DNA of 64,000 bases from Sphagnum compactum (GCA_965153455.1 OZ234498.1:3472001-3536000); one strand, 5' to 3'. Counted from the first letter of the stretch, positions 11,627-23,404 are shown. The notes: generated from the sequence alone by a model not told the origin. Program-made: numbers and translations.

Positions 11627-14544
11627 TTACACATATGTCTCGAACTTGGCTCTGTTGAGTGAATAGTTCAGTTGAATCATGTCCAACTTCAGACCTGGAC
11701 ACGATCTCTGCAAAAAATTGCACCGAAAACAAAGAAAAGGTCATTCCATGACAAAAGGTTTTGTCAAAGTTCCTTGGATTTGCTCAAAATGAGAAATAAT
11801 TTATCAGTGGGAAATTCCTCATGCAGAGTTCAAACCTTACACTCTGTATATGCGAGCTGTTAGAACGAGGATACAATTCTACTGTACATGGAAAAGCAGA
11901 TAAAGAAGTGAACTTACCACTTTAGAGATGGATCTCGACCTGCACAAATTTCCAGGGAGTTAGTTTGAGAGATTAGTAAACAGCCATTGTAACTTCAGAA
12001 AACAAAAGTCTAGATAAATATCATTTGAACACATCTCTGAAGAAGTCTTTAGGGTTTAGGGTTCAGGGTTTGAGGTTTGACCAAAAAAAACTATTAGCAA
12101 ATTTTACCTGAACTTATTTACAACATACAAGTTCTCCTATTTTGCATCCTAAACCCCAAAACCATAACCCTGAACCTTAAACAAGCAAGTTACCTGATTA
12201 TAGCTGGTGCAGAGCTTATCATTGCAGCCCAGATTTTACCTGAACTGAAATGTATAACATACAAGTTCCCTATTTTGCACCCTAAACCCCAAACCTCAAA
12301 CCCTTCAACCCTGAACCTTAAACCCTGAATCATAAAGGTTCCCCACACCCTGAATCCTAAACCGTAAACAAGCTTCCGTGATGGTGGGAAGATTTTTTAC
12401 CTTGTGGGTATGCACAAAGAATTCATCTTGTTTGCCAAATCCAGACTTGTGCTGGTTTTGAAGCTCTGCTGATGATGCACCTGGAGCTCCATGATGTTGG
12501 ATCTGCAGTTTTGGTAAGCAGATCAAAAGATGTCAATGATCATGCAATAGAAGATCTGACTGTCAGTAGACATGGTTGTTCCGGAGCTTGAATGAAATTT
12601 GAACAATAAATAAGCAGGCAGCAGTAGCTGGCTGATCTTTGGCAATAGTGCATGTTCTTGATGTAACCAAGTGAAGAAGAAGTCTACTTACCTGCTGCAG
12701 CTCTTAGTACTGTCCTGAGGTTTGGTGACAGTAGTAGTCAAAGTGCTTGCCACAGTAGCAGCTACTTCAGGAACAGTCATCATCATCCCTGGTGTCTTGA
12801 TCTCAGGCACTTTCTGCAATTTGGTCTTGCAAGAACGTTTTCTTCTGGGAATGAATTTAAGCAGCTTGTCCAGAAAATGATCTAGAACTTGCAATTGGAA
12901 CTGCTGTTGATCCTCCTGATCAGCTGCTCCTGCTGCTGCTGCTAGCCTGAACCCACCTGCTGCAGCCATGGGTATGCCAGCAGCTGGGGTGCAGCTCCTC
13001 ATGTCATGAGGAGCTGTACCAGACTTCCTTCCAGCAGGAGCAGGTTGTTGATCATCAGTTGAATGTAGCTGGCCAGCTGTTGAAGATCTACTCTGCATCC
13101 TCTTCTCTTGCAGTTTCTTTAGACCTGCACACAATAATATTACACACTAGGCAATGCATCATCAGATCTTACACGAGATCATCAGACCCAACTAGCAAAC
13201 CAGATCAGCTCCGGCCTGTAGAAGCTAGGCCTGAAATACAAAAGTCTTACATTTTGATGGCGCCGCTGTTTTGTAGCAATTCCGGCTCTCAGCTCGAAGG
13301 AGTCGTGCAAATTCCTCGTGGTCCAATGTTTGCCTCTGCAGCAGCATCAGCAGCATCAGCAGCAGGAGGAGGAGGAAGAATCATCATCCTGACATGCATG
13401 ATCTTTGAAATAAGAAGTACAAATTCTCTGCATTCATAGATCCTGAGAGAAAATGCATCCTGGACTGATCACTTGGGTGGCCAGCCCCAGGGCAGATGCA
13501 GATCTGATCATGGTAGCAGCTGGAGACGATGAACTCACCAGCTCTTCATCGTCCACATAATCTTCTTCAGGGTAATGCAGCATTTCGGTTGGCAGTTTGA
13601 ATTTCAAGCATGCCCTGTCTTGGGCCCTGCAGGAGCAGCAGCAGCAGCAGAAGAGCTTGATCAGAGTATTAACGTGATCAAAGCAGCAGCAACAACAGCT
13701 TGCTGGAACATGAGACAAACAAGCTTCAAACACTGAAGAAAGGCAAAAATCGTTCCTGTAAGTCTCATGATGATAGACAACGTTTAAACACGTACCTTAG
13801 AGCTTCCTCTTCTTCACGGTAACAACCTGCAGCAGCACATGACAAACAAGGTCTCATGACACTGGCACATGATGATCGGCTGCTGATCAGACATGCAATT
13901 ACACATAAGGACACATGAGCTGAAGGACAGGAGCTAATTCTTGAAAAATTTCTTCAGCGGATTCTGTGAGTCCTATCTGATGTGCAGCATGTGATTCTTT
14001 CAAACCTCGTGGACGTGCACGGAGTGTACTGCAGGATCAGTGAAGTTCGTGTGGTTCTTACCAATGAAGATTCGCATCTTGTCGGTTCCTTCATAAGCTC
14101 TGTACAAGGCAAAAGAAACCCACAAGATCAACCCACGTACACTGCAACATCATCAGTATTTTTGCTACTACAATGCAGCAGCAGCAGATGAGATCGATCG
14201 TTTGTTGTTGGGTAGTTCCTTACTTACTTTTGCCAGGCACCACACAAGCCGGTGTTTTGATAGAAGTGTATAAACTTGTGGGTTGATCTTCTGGGTGGTG
14301 GCGCTGCTGGTGCTGCTGCAGGAATATTGTCGACGATCCCGCCGCATCGACGCGGACCGAGTTCTGTGAATGCTTGAGTACTACGCCGGCTGCTGCTGTT
14401 GCTGCTGCTGTGCGGCGTCGTGTTGTGGATCGATCTGCGCGGTGGCTGTGCTGCTGCTGCAGCATGCAGATCACGGCCCCCCATAGCTGCTGTTTCCTTC
14501 CGTCCCGATGATAATGCTCCTGACTCGCGACGTTGGGGAGTCAT
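11627..14544 (-). CDS. Unrecognised nine-exon gene, 398-residue protein
   Basis: Exons (5' to 3'): 14544-14228, 14099-14062, 13826-13796, 13626-13539, 13335-13251, 13124-12692, 12502-12401, 11939-11918, 11707-11627. Every intron is GT..AG, and eight successive phases agree, giving 1197 nt that end in TAA. Residues 1-105 are low complexity (Ala-, Ser-, Pro- and Arg-rich). A central acidic part includes CYREEEEALRAQD, KFKLPTEMLHYPEEDY, DDEELRQTLDHEEF and ARLLRAESRNCYK. Then comes a Gln/Ala-rich part with a basic patch, IPRRKRSCKTK. The C-terminus ends SCPGLKLDMIQLN and RAKFETYV. I know no family for it. The start ATG is preceded in the spliced frame by an in-frame TGA from the upstream leader exon. 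CAG-type triplet runs near several splice sites are microsatellites. The gene is inferred from splice logic alone. Confidence 0.72.
12050..12375. repeat. Degenerate telomere-like motifs in inverted arrangement
   Basis: Near 12050-12078 the plus strand reads TTTAGGGTTTAGGG-like. From about 12145 to 12175, and again at 12278-12368, it reads CCCTAAACCCCAAA and CCCTGAACCTTAAAC, the opposite orientation. The CCCTAAA parts belong to a duplicated block: ATTTTACCTGAACT..ACATACAAGTTC..CTATTTTGCA.CCTAAACCCC occurs at about 12105 and 12232. All this sits in the large intron between exons 7 and 8 of the nine-exon gene. Confidence 0.7.
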
Positions 14545-14585
14545 GATTTCTCGATTTCCTGGCACGCTCGCGGGTACAAGTACTA

Positions 14586-14834
14586 CTGCAATTCAATTTT
14601 GCAGAAACTTCTTATTATCTGAGCAAAACAGGCCCCCCCAAAAAAAAAAAAACAGAAAAACACAGAGAGAATGCACACTGAGACGTCTACACAGAGAGAA
14701 TGAAGAGAGAGAGACACACACACACACAGAGAATGAGAGGGAGGTGTGCAGAGAGAGGTGAGAGCTCGGGAAGCAGTCCAACTAAAGAACTCGTGTGCAT
14801 CATTTAAGAACAAGTGTGGAGAATGAATATTTAC
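14586..14834 (-). other. Leader intron of the nine-exon gene
   Basis: A donor TTGAG|GTAAAT at 14834 and an acceptor TTGCAG|TAG at 14586 define a 249-nt intron between a non-coding first exon (about 14995-14835) and the exon with the start codon. Read on the minus strand, the intron is strongly pyrimidine-rich, with CT and GT microsatellites and a poly-T run. Boundaries are predicted from consensus only. Confidence 0.6.
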
Positions 14835-15023
14835 CTCAAGTTGCAGCAGCCGGAGAGGTGGCAAGAGTTGAAGAAGTGCGAATGACGAGGAGGAGAAGAA
14901 GAAGCTCGCTCCAAACTTGAACTGCGAGGAGGAGGAGAAGAGAGCGAGCTCGCTGCAAGTGTGCGGGTGGCGGAAAGGGCGGAGACTTGGAGAACGCAAC
15001 ACCAGTAGCGACGCAAAGCTCGG

Positions 15024-15034
15024 TCTATATAAAG
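15024..15034 (-). promoter_or_regulatory. TATA box for the nine-exon gene
   Basis: On the minus strand the sequence reads CTTTATATAGA, about 30 bp before the G+C-rich non-coding first exon that ends at 14835. The plus strand reads TATATAAAG, also a good TATA box, but no gene lies to its right for several kilobases, so the minus-strand assignment is preferred. Confidence 0.55.
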
Positions 15035-15129
15035 CCTGCCCTTCTCAAGGAGTCGGCTCTCCCTTCTGCCGTCCTGCCCCTGTCTGTCTCGGGCACCTAG
15101 AATGGACCAGGACCAATCAGCGTTCTTAG

Positions 15130-18100
15130 TTATTACCTACTCTCAAGGATGGATAGATGGATGAATGAATTATAGTTGGTGAACTAGGTCGACACTTTTT
15201 CATTGGGGTTTTTTCATCTGGTCCCAAAGGTTGCTATTTACCAGGAATGCCAATTGTAGAGCTTAGTAATTACTTCTTTAGTTACTTTCCACCCAGGTAT
15301 TTAGCTTTAATCTAGATATATATTCTATTTACTTTTCACCTTTTACTCTAAGTGTAGTAAACCAAAAGGCCTAGGTAAGGCCCTAGGTTGAGGGCCTAGA
15401 TAAGGCCCTAGGTTACTAGACATGGGCCCACACTCACTTTGGGTAATGCCCTCAACCAAAGGCCTGAACATTTTCTTTCACAAAGAATTTGGAACATCTT
15501 CAATTTAAGACAAGGTTTGGTTTCATCTTCATTACACACAACTAAACCACCCAAAAAAAAAAAAAAAAGTGTAATTAATTTGTTCAACTAGTACACACAC
15601 ACTCTAAAATAAAGATTATGTGATATTAATTATGTACAACCAATTGAATGCAATATTAACTTGTTTAAAATATAGAGCCAAGTTTATAGTTATTTTCAAT
15701 AAAATCAAATTTATGTACTTAAAGAATATGAACCTTTTTAAAATGGGGCAACAACACTTTTTAATTCAGATTCTAATTCAATTTCAAAAGTAAGTCGATT
15801 TTTTGGTTTAAGTTCTAATGATAGTTCCAAAAAAAAAACCTTAGAACCTCAATGTGGCTGAATACCTTAGAACCTGACCTTATAATTTGATTTGAATCAG
15901 GAGCATACTTGAAAGGATGATGAATGGATGAATGAATGAATAAATAAAATGAATGATGATGGGTGAATGAGAAACATTTCGTTATTGTTGAGGCTCTAGT
16001 CCCACAACTAGGTAGCTGCAATAAACTAGCTTAGTTAATTCTTATTTACTTTCCCATCTATTTACTTTTTAATGTATCCTATATTAGCCTACTACTGTGG
16101 TAAAAACAAAGTAAGTGAACAATTGTTCACCCTACTTACCTACCTTCTTGCCTTAATCTACCGACTATGGTGGACCCACATCTTGGGTTCACCTCTGGAG
16201 TAACCCATCTACATGTATTGGTCTACTTACAAACCATCTATTCATCATTTATTGCCTACTCCTACCTTTGTGCTAACCATTTATGAAGGAACCCCGTACC
16301 TAAAAATAGGTTTTAGGGTTTTGAGGTTCCCAATTATCTATATTATTTACCATGTGTTCTCCCTTAAACCTTCTAATCACTTAGGTAACTAGTTAATCAT
16401 GGTCATTAACATAGTTGACCATGACAATTTTGCATTTGTCCCAAACAAAAAAGATATATTGTTGTACAAAAGGATTGAAGATCGACCGGGTGGGATTAGT
16501 TTCTTTCACATGATAAGGACCCTTACCAGGGTGAAACCTACTATCAATTTAGTTGTCTCCATAACAAGGTTCCATCCACTCAGTTTAGTGGGTGGTTGTT
16601 TACTTGGGTTCAGCTTGAATGTGCAAAGAGTTGAAAATGGTAAGGAACACTTAGAAAATATAGTTCTCGCCCCACTTGAGACTAGGTCATGTTGAAACTT
16701 GTTAACATTCTCTAGTTTGCTATCCTAGTTTAGCACAATTCACACATAGTGTTAAACCATCATTGGTGAAAAAGGTTATCATCAATATAATTGTTAGGAT
16801 CTTTTGAAAAAAACAATTGGTGATAGTAATCGTGAAAGTAAAGCACATAAGAAAGTTTGCAAGTTCATACATGAGGCAAATGCTACATGTCACAATCTTT
16901 TGATTCTTTAATAAAAATGGTCATTCGTTCACACCACAGCCATTGTTTTCTTTGCTTTCTTTCCCCCCCACCCTTTTCCTTTTGGATAAGTGCAAAGAAT
17001 GGTGGGATGAGCTTGATGTTGGCCATTTTTTGCTTTTGGTGTGGGATGGGTGGGAATTAGGCATGTAGTATTTACTTTTGGGACATGGGTCAAATATGCA
17101 ATTTCTTAAAAATAAAAATAAAATTGTGGGTAATTGACATAGTTGGTCCCAAAAAAAATAAATTTGTGTTCCTAGCATTTTACCACTAATATCATAGAGC
17201 TAGTTAGGCCATGTTTAACATCTCCCTCTTCTCTTTGGACCTTCCCATGTAATGTCCTTACAGCTCATAGCTTAGTTTTTGTTAAGGTAATAAGAAATTG
17301 AGTCTCCCTACCCTGTACCAACTTGGGTGAACCAGTACCTTCATTGGTACCATGGTAAACCCAATATTTTTTGGGTTCCTTCTAAACATTATAGGTATCC
17401 CATCCCTAGACTAAATTGGGATCTTTGAATCCAAATTTAACATTTCTTGGGTTAAGCATGGGCTTGAAGATGCCTTACTCAAGAAGGTGAAGGTGAAGGT
17501 ACTTTGGCCATTTGTGTATCCAAACCAAATAAGCTAGTAATGTCCTTTATTGCCAAGTTTGATTCAAGAAATCTTACTTAGCTAGCCAAATATTAATTCA
17601 CACTAGTCTGCAAACCAAAGCAAGTCTCTTGAGATTGGTCGATAAGTCTAAGAAGACCCTAGAGGTTGCCCAACTGTGCTCTTGGTCATTCTTTCGTGGC
17701 TCAGAGTCCATGCAAGTATTGGGTGGGTACTCATAGTCCTTATCTCGTACACAACTTCCTTTCAAGACTAGGTCGTTATCCTATCACATGTAGGCTAACT
17801 AAAGGCTTACACAAGGAACTCTTTACGATGGGAGCTAAAAGAATTAGGATGTGTCTTATCCAAAAAACCCTCTTCCCCGTCGTCTTACTTATTTTATCCT
17901 ATCCACCCAAACCTAGCCTAAGTGCTCACCAAGCCAAAAACTAGATCACTACCCTTTAACCCAATGTTTTTTTTTTTTTTTTCAATTTTGTGATGTTGCA
18001 ACATTGACAATCATCCATAGGAAGGTTTAGCCATTTGGTTGTAGACCAACTATGAAAGTAAAAATTTATTAAAATATTGCTATATTTTGACTATTTGCTT

Positions 18101-19155
18101 GAACAATGTGAAAAACATGGGAAAAAATTCAAATTTCGAAAAGAAACTAGGGGGAAAAAAAGAATATTCAACAAAATATAGTTCTTTTGAAAAAAAAATT
18201 CATCAAATGACAAATTTTCACCAAAGGAAAAAATGTTGCATTAACCTGTCAAAACTAGTTATGTGTTAACTAATGACGAACAAATCCAAGAAGTTTGATG
18301 ACTTGGGATGAGCAATAGTTTGAAGATTATATGCTACCATGAAAACACCATCAGCATAATGAATTTCAACATTCAAAATCAAGTGGAAGATAAATCAAAT
18401 CTTTGTTTGATAAATCCAGGGCATTGAGGAGGGAGGGGGGAATGAGCATATATGTGAAATGAAATAAATATTCATTATTTTGTTCTTCAGTACTCAATGA
18501 AGGACAGTCGATTTTTATGGCCACTCTTTTGCAATAGGGTTTGATATGAGTCTCCTATCTTTGATTTATTGACCATCACAGATATGTTAGGGTTACATAT
18601 GGTTCAAAGCAAATGTATTGTGGGTTTGGACTCTTTTTGTGTTTTTCAGAGATCTTTGTGTGTGTGATGAAATTATGGAACATCCTTGGACATAGTTCAC
18701 CCCCAAAAATGGAACACTAAGTGCAAAAAGAAAAAGTGTCAAGCAATGTTAGAGTGTCACAAATTATGACCACCACAACTCCTAATTCATGAGGAGGAAA
18801 ACAAATTGTACCCAAGGCCAGCTTTGAGTTTCATTCAATTGGAAACCTAATGCACTACCATCTCCACCCATACCTTCTATTTGGGCCTCTACCAATATCT
18901 ATCACATCTCAAATGGTGTATTAATTACTTATCAATCCCCACCCACAACAAAAAAGAATGGAGAATAGGATGAAAGATTATTTAAACCCAAGACCCCTTG
19001 GGTGAATGGAAAGCAATCATTTCAGCATAACTCATTGTCTTTTACAAGTACAAGGTCCTATGCACTTTAGGGAGGATATTGGTCCTCTCCACTAAGTGGT
19101 CATTCTTCATCTATATAAATAAGTACCCACCCCCCCCTTTATAATGGGGGTATTA
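15130..19155. other. AT-rich intergenic region, no gene recognised
   Basis: Contains short repeats such as two TAAGGCCCTAGGTT units at about 15376-15412, A/T homopolymer runs (for example T-runs near 17968), and degenerate ATGAATGA runs near 15920-15960. A 98-codon open frame at 16399-16695 and a 92-codon frame at 17666-17944 have no recognisable domain and are left unannotated. Likely old transposon-derived DNA. Confidence 0.4.
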
Positions 19156-19159
19156 TCCC

Positions 19160-20150
19160 ATGCCAAAAATGGTGATGAACAGTTTTGGAAATAGAAAAAT
19201 TTCAGGCAGCCAATGGGAAGGCTCAGCATGCACTCCAAGTGTCTTGCTTTATTTTCTTTTAAGTTTTGGGTTTGGGGGGAGGGGAGGAATTTTTTTTTCC
19301 CTTTGTTCCCAACATGTTCCCCTCAAGTTCTCGATGGGTTCCCATCAGGTTCCCAATATGTTCCCAAGTTTCCAATGTGTTCCCCAAAGGTGTTCCCAAT
19401 AGCACCTCACTTTAATCCATGTTTTGCCTAAAGTCCTCTGCTTCTCACCTATACAAGTGGGCCAAGGGGCGAGGCACTCCATCTTTCCATAGAATCTTCT
19501 GTATTTGCGGAGCCTCCATAGTTTCAACTTTTTTTGCTATGGGCCAATCAAATTGGCTCATTGCAAAAGAAAAAATAATTGACACACCCCAACTAATTAA
19601 TATGAAACAGAATAAGTACCCCCAGTTGAATTAAGTACTATGTCCCCAAATTTCTGCCCTTGCCATTAACCCAGGTGAAACATGGTGACAAATAGTTTTG
19701 GAAATAGAAATTTCATGCAGCCAATGGGAAGTCCCAGCATGCATTCATGATGGGCCTTGATTTTTCCTTTTTGGGGGTGGGGTGGGGAGAGTCTGTTTTT
19801 GTTTTGGTCTTCCTTGTTCCCAATGTGTTTCTAACATGTTTTCATCATGTTCCCTTGAGGTTCCTCAAGTTGTTCCCTAATGCGTTCCCAGTAGCTCCTC
19901 AATTTTATCCCATATGGTTTGCCCAAAGTTCAACTCTCATGTATATAAACTGAAAAGGTAAGCTATTGGGGAATTTATTTGTTTCTATTTTGCAACTGGG
20001 GGGTCTAAAGAGGTGCTTCCATTGGGGAGTGCTCAATGTTCCCAAAAAATTACTTTGGCCCAATGAAATTGGCTCTTGCAAAAAAAGAAATTTAAAAGTT
20101 ATGAACACACCCATGAATTAATTAATATGAATCACACTAAGTCCCCAACG
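19160..20150 (+). repeat. Large tandem duplication, about 510-bp unit, two copies
   Basis: Copy 1 is about 19165-19640 and copy 2 about 19675-20150. Shared, in order: AGTTTTGGAAATAGAAA, GCAGCCAATGGGAAG, CCAGCATGCA or TCAGCATGCA, a G-rich block, a run of GTTCCCAA/GTTCCC motifs, TTTGCC.AAAGT, GGCC(C)AATCAAATTGGCTC, and CACACCC..TAATTAATATGAA. The copies have diverged by many small changes, so the event is old. The GTTCCC run is the most striking part. Confidence 0.75.
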
Positions 20151-20179
20151 TTTAATGTTGTTGGGTTAAGTTGATCTAA

Positions 20180-20389
20180 GAGCATGCCCAACAGAATGAG
20201 TAAATAGGCCTTTACAGTATCGTTTGGATGAAGATTTACAGAAAAAAACACTCTGAATCTACTTTGGGTTGATAAAAAGAACATTTTCGCAGTGCCTTGG
20301 AAGAGCATCCTTGGAAGGATGGGGATGAAACTAAACAGTGCACACTGGATATATTAAATTCTGATAGAGTTCTGGCATTGGGGATGCTC
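20180..20389. mobile_element. Tourist-like MITE (PIF/Harbinger type)
   Basis: A 210-bp element with terminal inverted repeats: left end GAGCATGCCCAAC, right end (reverse complement) GAGCATCCCCAAT. It is flanked by TAA at 20177-20179 and 20390-20392, the 3-bp target duplication typical of PIF/Harbinger elements. GAGCATCTCCAA-like termini are characteristic of plant Tourist MITEs. It has no coding capacity. Another TAAGAGCAACCCA begins right after it at 20391, suggesting a second, diverged element. Confidence 0.8.
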
Positions 20390-20947
20390 TAATAAGAGCA
20401 ACCCACTTGTGCCCTGTATGTGGCCCTGCACAAGCAAAAGTACATCCAAAATATACTGGTAAGGCCACTCTATGCTTGCATTCAGACCTTCCAATGTCCT
20501 TCTATACCCAACGCTCCAAATTGATGACGAAATTTTGGTCACCAGTGTCCTTTTCGTCCAACCTTTCACACCAAGCTCCACAACATGCAAAGGGCCCTCC
20601 AACCTGAGGGTTCACTTTGCCTTCTTAGCTCCTCTTTTGTTCATGTTGTCACTTGTTCCCTTCTCCTTCTCTTTTTTGTCTTCTTTGTTCTTAATTCCTC
20701 CTCTCAACCTACTATTTTTTCTCCTTTCATTTGTTTGTTTTTTTTAAATTTCAGAATGCTTCATAAGCCCACTTCACTGCTTCTCTAAAGTCCTCACATA
20801 AGAAAAATAAATGAAAAACACTACCAGCAACACCATCTCTCCAAGAGTATGAAGAAGAATCGCTACAAAAAGAAAAAAAAAAAGTGCAAGTTGGTCAATG
20901 CGGGTCGACAATCCTCTTCCCCCTAGGAACCCCCCTTCGCTTGCCTT

Positions 20948-21000
20948 CAACAGCGACCCCCCCCCCCCCTTGTCCGCACCAGGGGGGGGTTTGACTGTTG
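20948..21000. repeat. C-run/G-run inverted repeat (hairpin)
   Basis: CAACAGCGA followed by 13 C residues is mirrored, after a 12-base spacer, by 8 G residues and TTTGACTGTTG. The arms pair almost completely, giving a very stable G+C hairpin in otherwise AT-rich DNA. Confidence 0.7.
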
Positions 21001-21425
21001 AAAACCTGCCCCCTTTCCTCGCTCTATGGCCGTGGGGTGCAAGTAATAATGTATAGGAAAAAAATGGAGTTCCAAAAACAAACTTATTCTAAGAAATTGG
21101 ATCCCACTATCTAGTGACCTCCATACCATATCTTTGGGGTATGAATGTTTCCTCCATCCTTGTAATGTTAACCGTTTTCCCAGTTTTGTTCGACATCACC
21201 TCTTGTTTCAAATTAGGAAAATCACAAGTAAAATTATCCAGAATCAACTATAGTTGGTTTTACCAATTAAAACTCTTGTGAACCATTTTTCATCATGATT
21301 TTTCTACATAGGTTTGGCCTGTCAGAACAAAAGGTGAAAACCTAATTTATCATCTAGCCATTCCATAGGACATTAACAAGCCAGTTCCTTGAAAGTTTTG
21401 ATGACATCTTCCACAAGGCGGTCAA

Positions 21426-21852
21426 TAGAAGGTCTGTGACCATTTGCCAAACATCATCATGTCAATTTGTCAATTGTTATAAACATTTTGGTAAAACCTA
21501 AAAACTAGTCCAGTAAGTAGATAAACCAAAGAGAATTCTTCAAAATCCGTTTTCCGAAGTTTAGAACACACCCTGACAAAAAAATTCCTAATACAGAAAT
21601 CTTAATCAAACCTCAAATTGAGTCCAAATGGAAAGGTGTGTTAACTTGATGAAACATGTTTGACGATTCTTGAAATGAAAACACATCAAACTTTTGGATA
21701 ATCTTCCCAACTCTAACATTAGATGCCCGCAATGCAGCCTCAACATCAAAAACCCTGACATGATGATAATTAACATCAATAAGAATATTGAACAACATTG
21801 TATGAGTGATACTTGTTTCAATAATGCATTGATTTTGCCTTTGCCAAATCAA
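21426..21852 (-). pseudogene. Fragment of an uncharacterised, probably transposon-derived protein
   Basis: On the minus strand, about 21573-21472 encodes CSKLRKTDFEEFSLVYLL followed by TGLVFRFYQNV, which aligns with the plus-strand frame at 62418-62516 (SKFKQVDFDEFTLLFL and NLVFRFCYEV). An open frame just upstream (21852-21613) may be the preceding part of the same protein but in a different frame. Two diverged, broken copies 41 kb apart suggest a mobile element. I do not know the family. Confidence 0.5.
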
Positions 21853-21859
21853 TTTGCCA

Positions 21860-23400
21860 ATACCTTTTATTAGCGATTGAATGTTACATCAAAACAAAAT
21901 AATATTTCAATAAACTTAATTAACAACTTGAAATAACCGTAACATAAAATCAAATAAATCGAGAAAGAAAACGATACAAGAAAACCCAAAAAACAAAAAA
22001 TAGTTAGACCAAAAAAAAATCACAAAGTTGGATGAGTGTACTCAGCTAATTAGAGGCTACAAACTATCATCTTTCTTCGCAACTTGAAGAATAACCAAAG
22101 TGACAACATGTCAACTAATTCCATAACAATATCTTCATTTCTTAATAAATCAACAAGAGATCTTTCTATGTTATATCCTCAAAAAATTTGCCATTCATCG
22201 AATGCATTCTTAGCCCAAACCTTTGAGTGTTTATTGGCCTTACAACCGCCTTTATTAACCTTCCAGTTCCTTTTCATTCATCTCAAGAAACCAAGATTTT
22301 CGCAATACGTTATGAGGAACATATTCATCATCAATAATAGCACATGAATCATTAGTTGCAACAATTGCAAGATCAATAGTCGAAAATGGAAGAGCAGAAA
22401 GTGGAAGAGCAAGAAGTGCACTAGTAGGAGGTACAGTACAAATTTTTCTCCTCAAGATCTAAATACTGATACATTTTCACACTTTCAAAACCCTTTAGTT
22501 TCTTTGGAGGTTGAAGACCTTGATGTCCACAACATAGCCAATGATTCTAAGGATCTCTATCCCAAGTCTATTGCTCTTGTAGTTCATTGTAATGTTGTAC
22601 TTCTAGTTAGCGCACTTCCTATTATTGGACCTCCTATTAATGCATTTCCTGCTACTGCACCTCCTACCAAAGCACATCCTAAACTCCTGGGACCTGGAAG
22701 TCAAAGGACATCTAAAACACCATACAGAGCATGGTCAGTATAATCACATTTTCACTTGCAGCGACTGTACATGGTTTACTACGTACAAATTTCTAATTCT
22801 AACATATATGTACTCTACCAGAAGACAGATTCTGGCAATAATTCCACACAAAGGTGAACAGCATAACATCCTCACGACCATCAACACTTTTGTTTGACAG
22901 CAGGAAAACTGCAGATTTTATTCATATAGCATAGATGTGAATATAGTCTTGCTACTGAGAAAGCAGTGGAAGTTGACATAGGTCCTCCAATGACACATCC
23001 AATTAGAATTTCTAGTAGTCAATCAACATGAGGCTACATCAATTTGGATTAAGATTCAGAAATTAATAACTGTTTTTGAGCCCAAGTAGAAGATCATTAG
23101 GGCCATTCATTATCATTTATGGAACAGATACTTTTACAAAGCTTCTTGATGCAATGAGCTGTGCAAACAGATACATCTACATATGTACAGTCCCAGACTG
23201 AACAATTACTCCATAGTATGCCAGATTGAGCATTGTAATTCAAAGAAATCTTAAGTGATGGAGCATATCAAATGAACATATAATTATGGCACACCCTAGC
23301 CATCTGCTACAACTCTGGCACAAGGGAAATGTTGATGGTAGTGGAGATGTTTCCGTCTCTGCATCTAATCATAATCACCAAAGGCAACATTAGGTGATGC
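21860..23400. other. Region downstream of the truncated SPL locus; no exons found
   Basis: Searched by eye on the minus strand for the missing part of sphingosine-1-phosphate lyase (a DVHKYG-like PLP-lysine motif, and the GLYVSPTIAGSR region) without success. Short open frames at 22084-22347 and 22504-22743 have no recognised domains. The sequence is AT-rich and probably repeat-derived up to about 22740. Confidence 0.45.
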
Positions 23401-23404
23401 TTAC

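Noticed and set aside
12050-12375. True telomere or chromosome end
   Set aside because: Motifs are short, degenerate, in both orientations and flanked by exons of one gene.
12688-13134. 148-codon minus-strand frame as a stand-alone gene
   Set aside because: It is exon 6 of the nine-exon gene read through its acceptor and donor; the stop at its end lies in the intron.
14012-14034. Extra exon between exons 2 and 3 of the nine-exon gene (VHSVHVHE)
   Set aside because: It has a good acceptor, but the donor would be the poor GTTTGA, and including it breaks the phase into exon 3; exons 2 and 3 join in phase without it.
14583-15002. 139-codon minus-strand frame in the leader of the nine-exon gene
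   Set aside because: It runs through the predicted leader intron, which is CT/GT microsatellite, giving Ser/Leu/Phe runs typical of such sequence.
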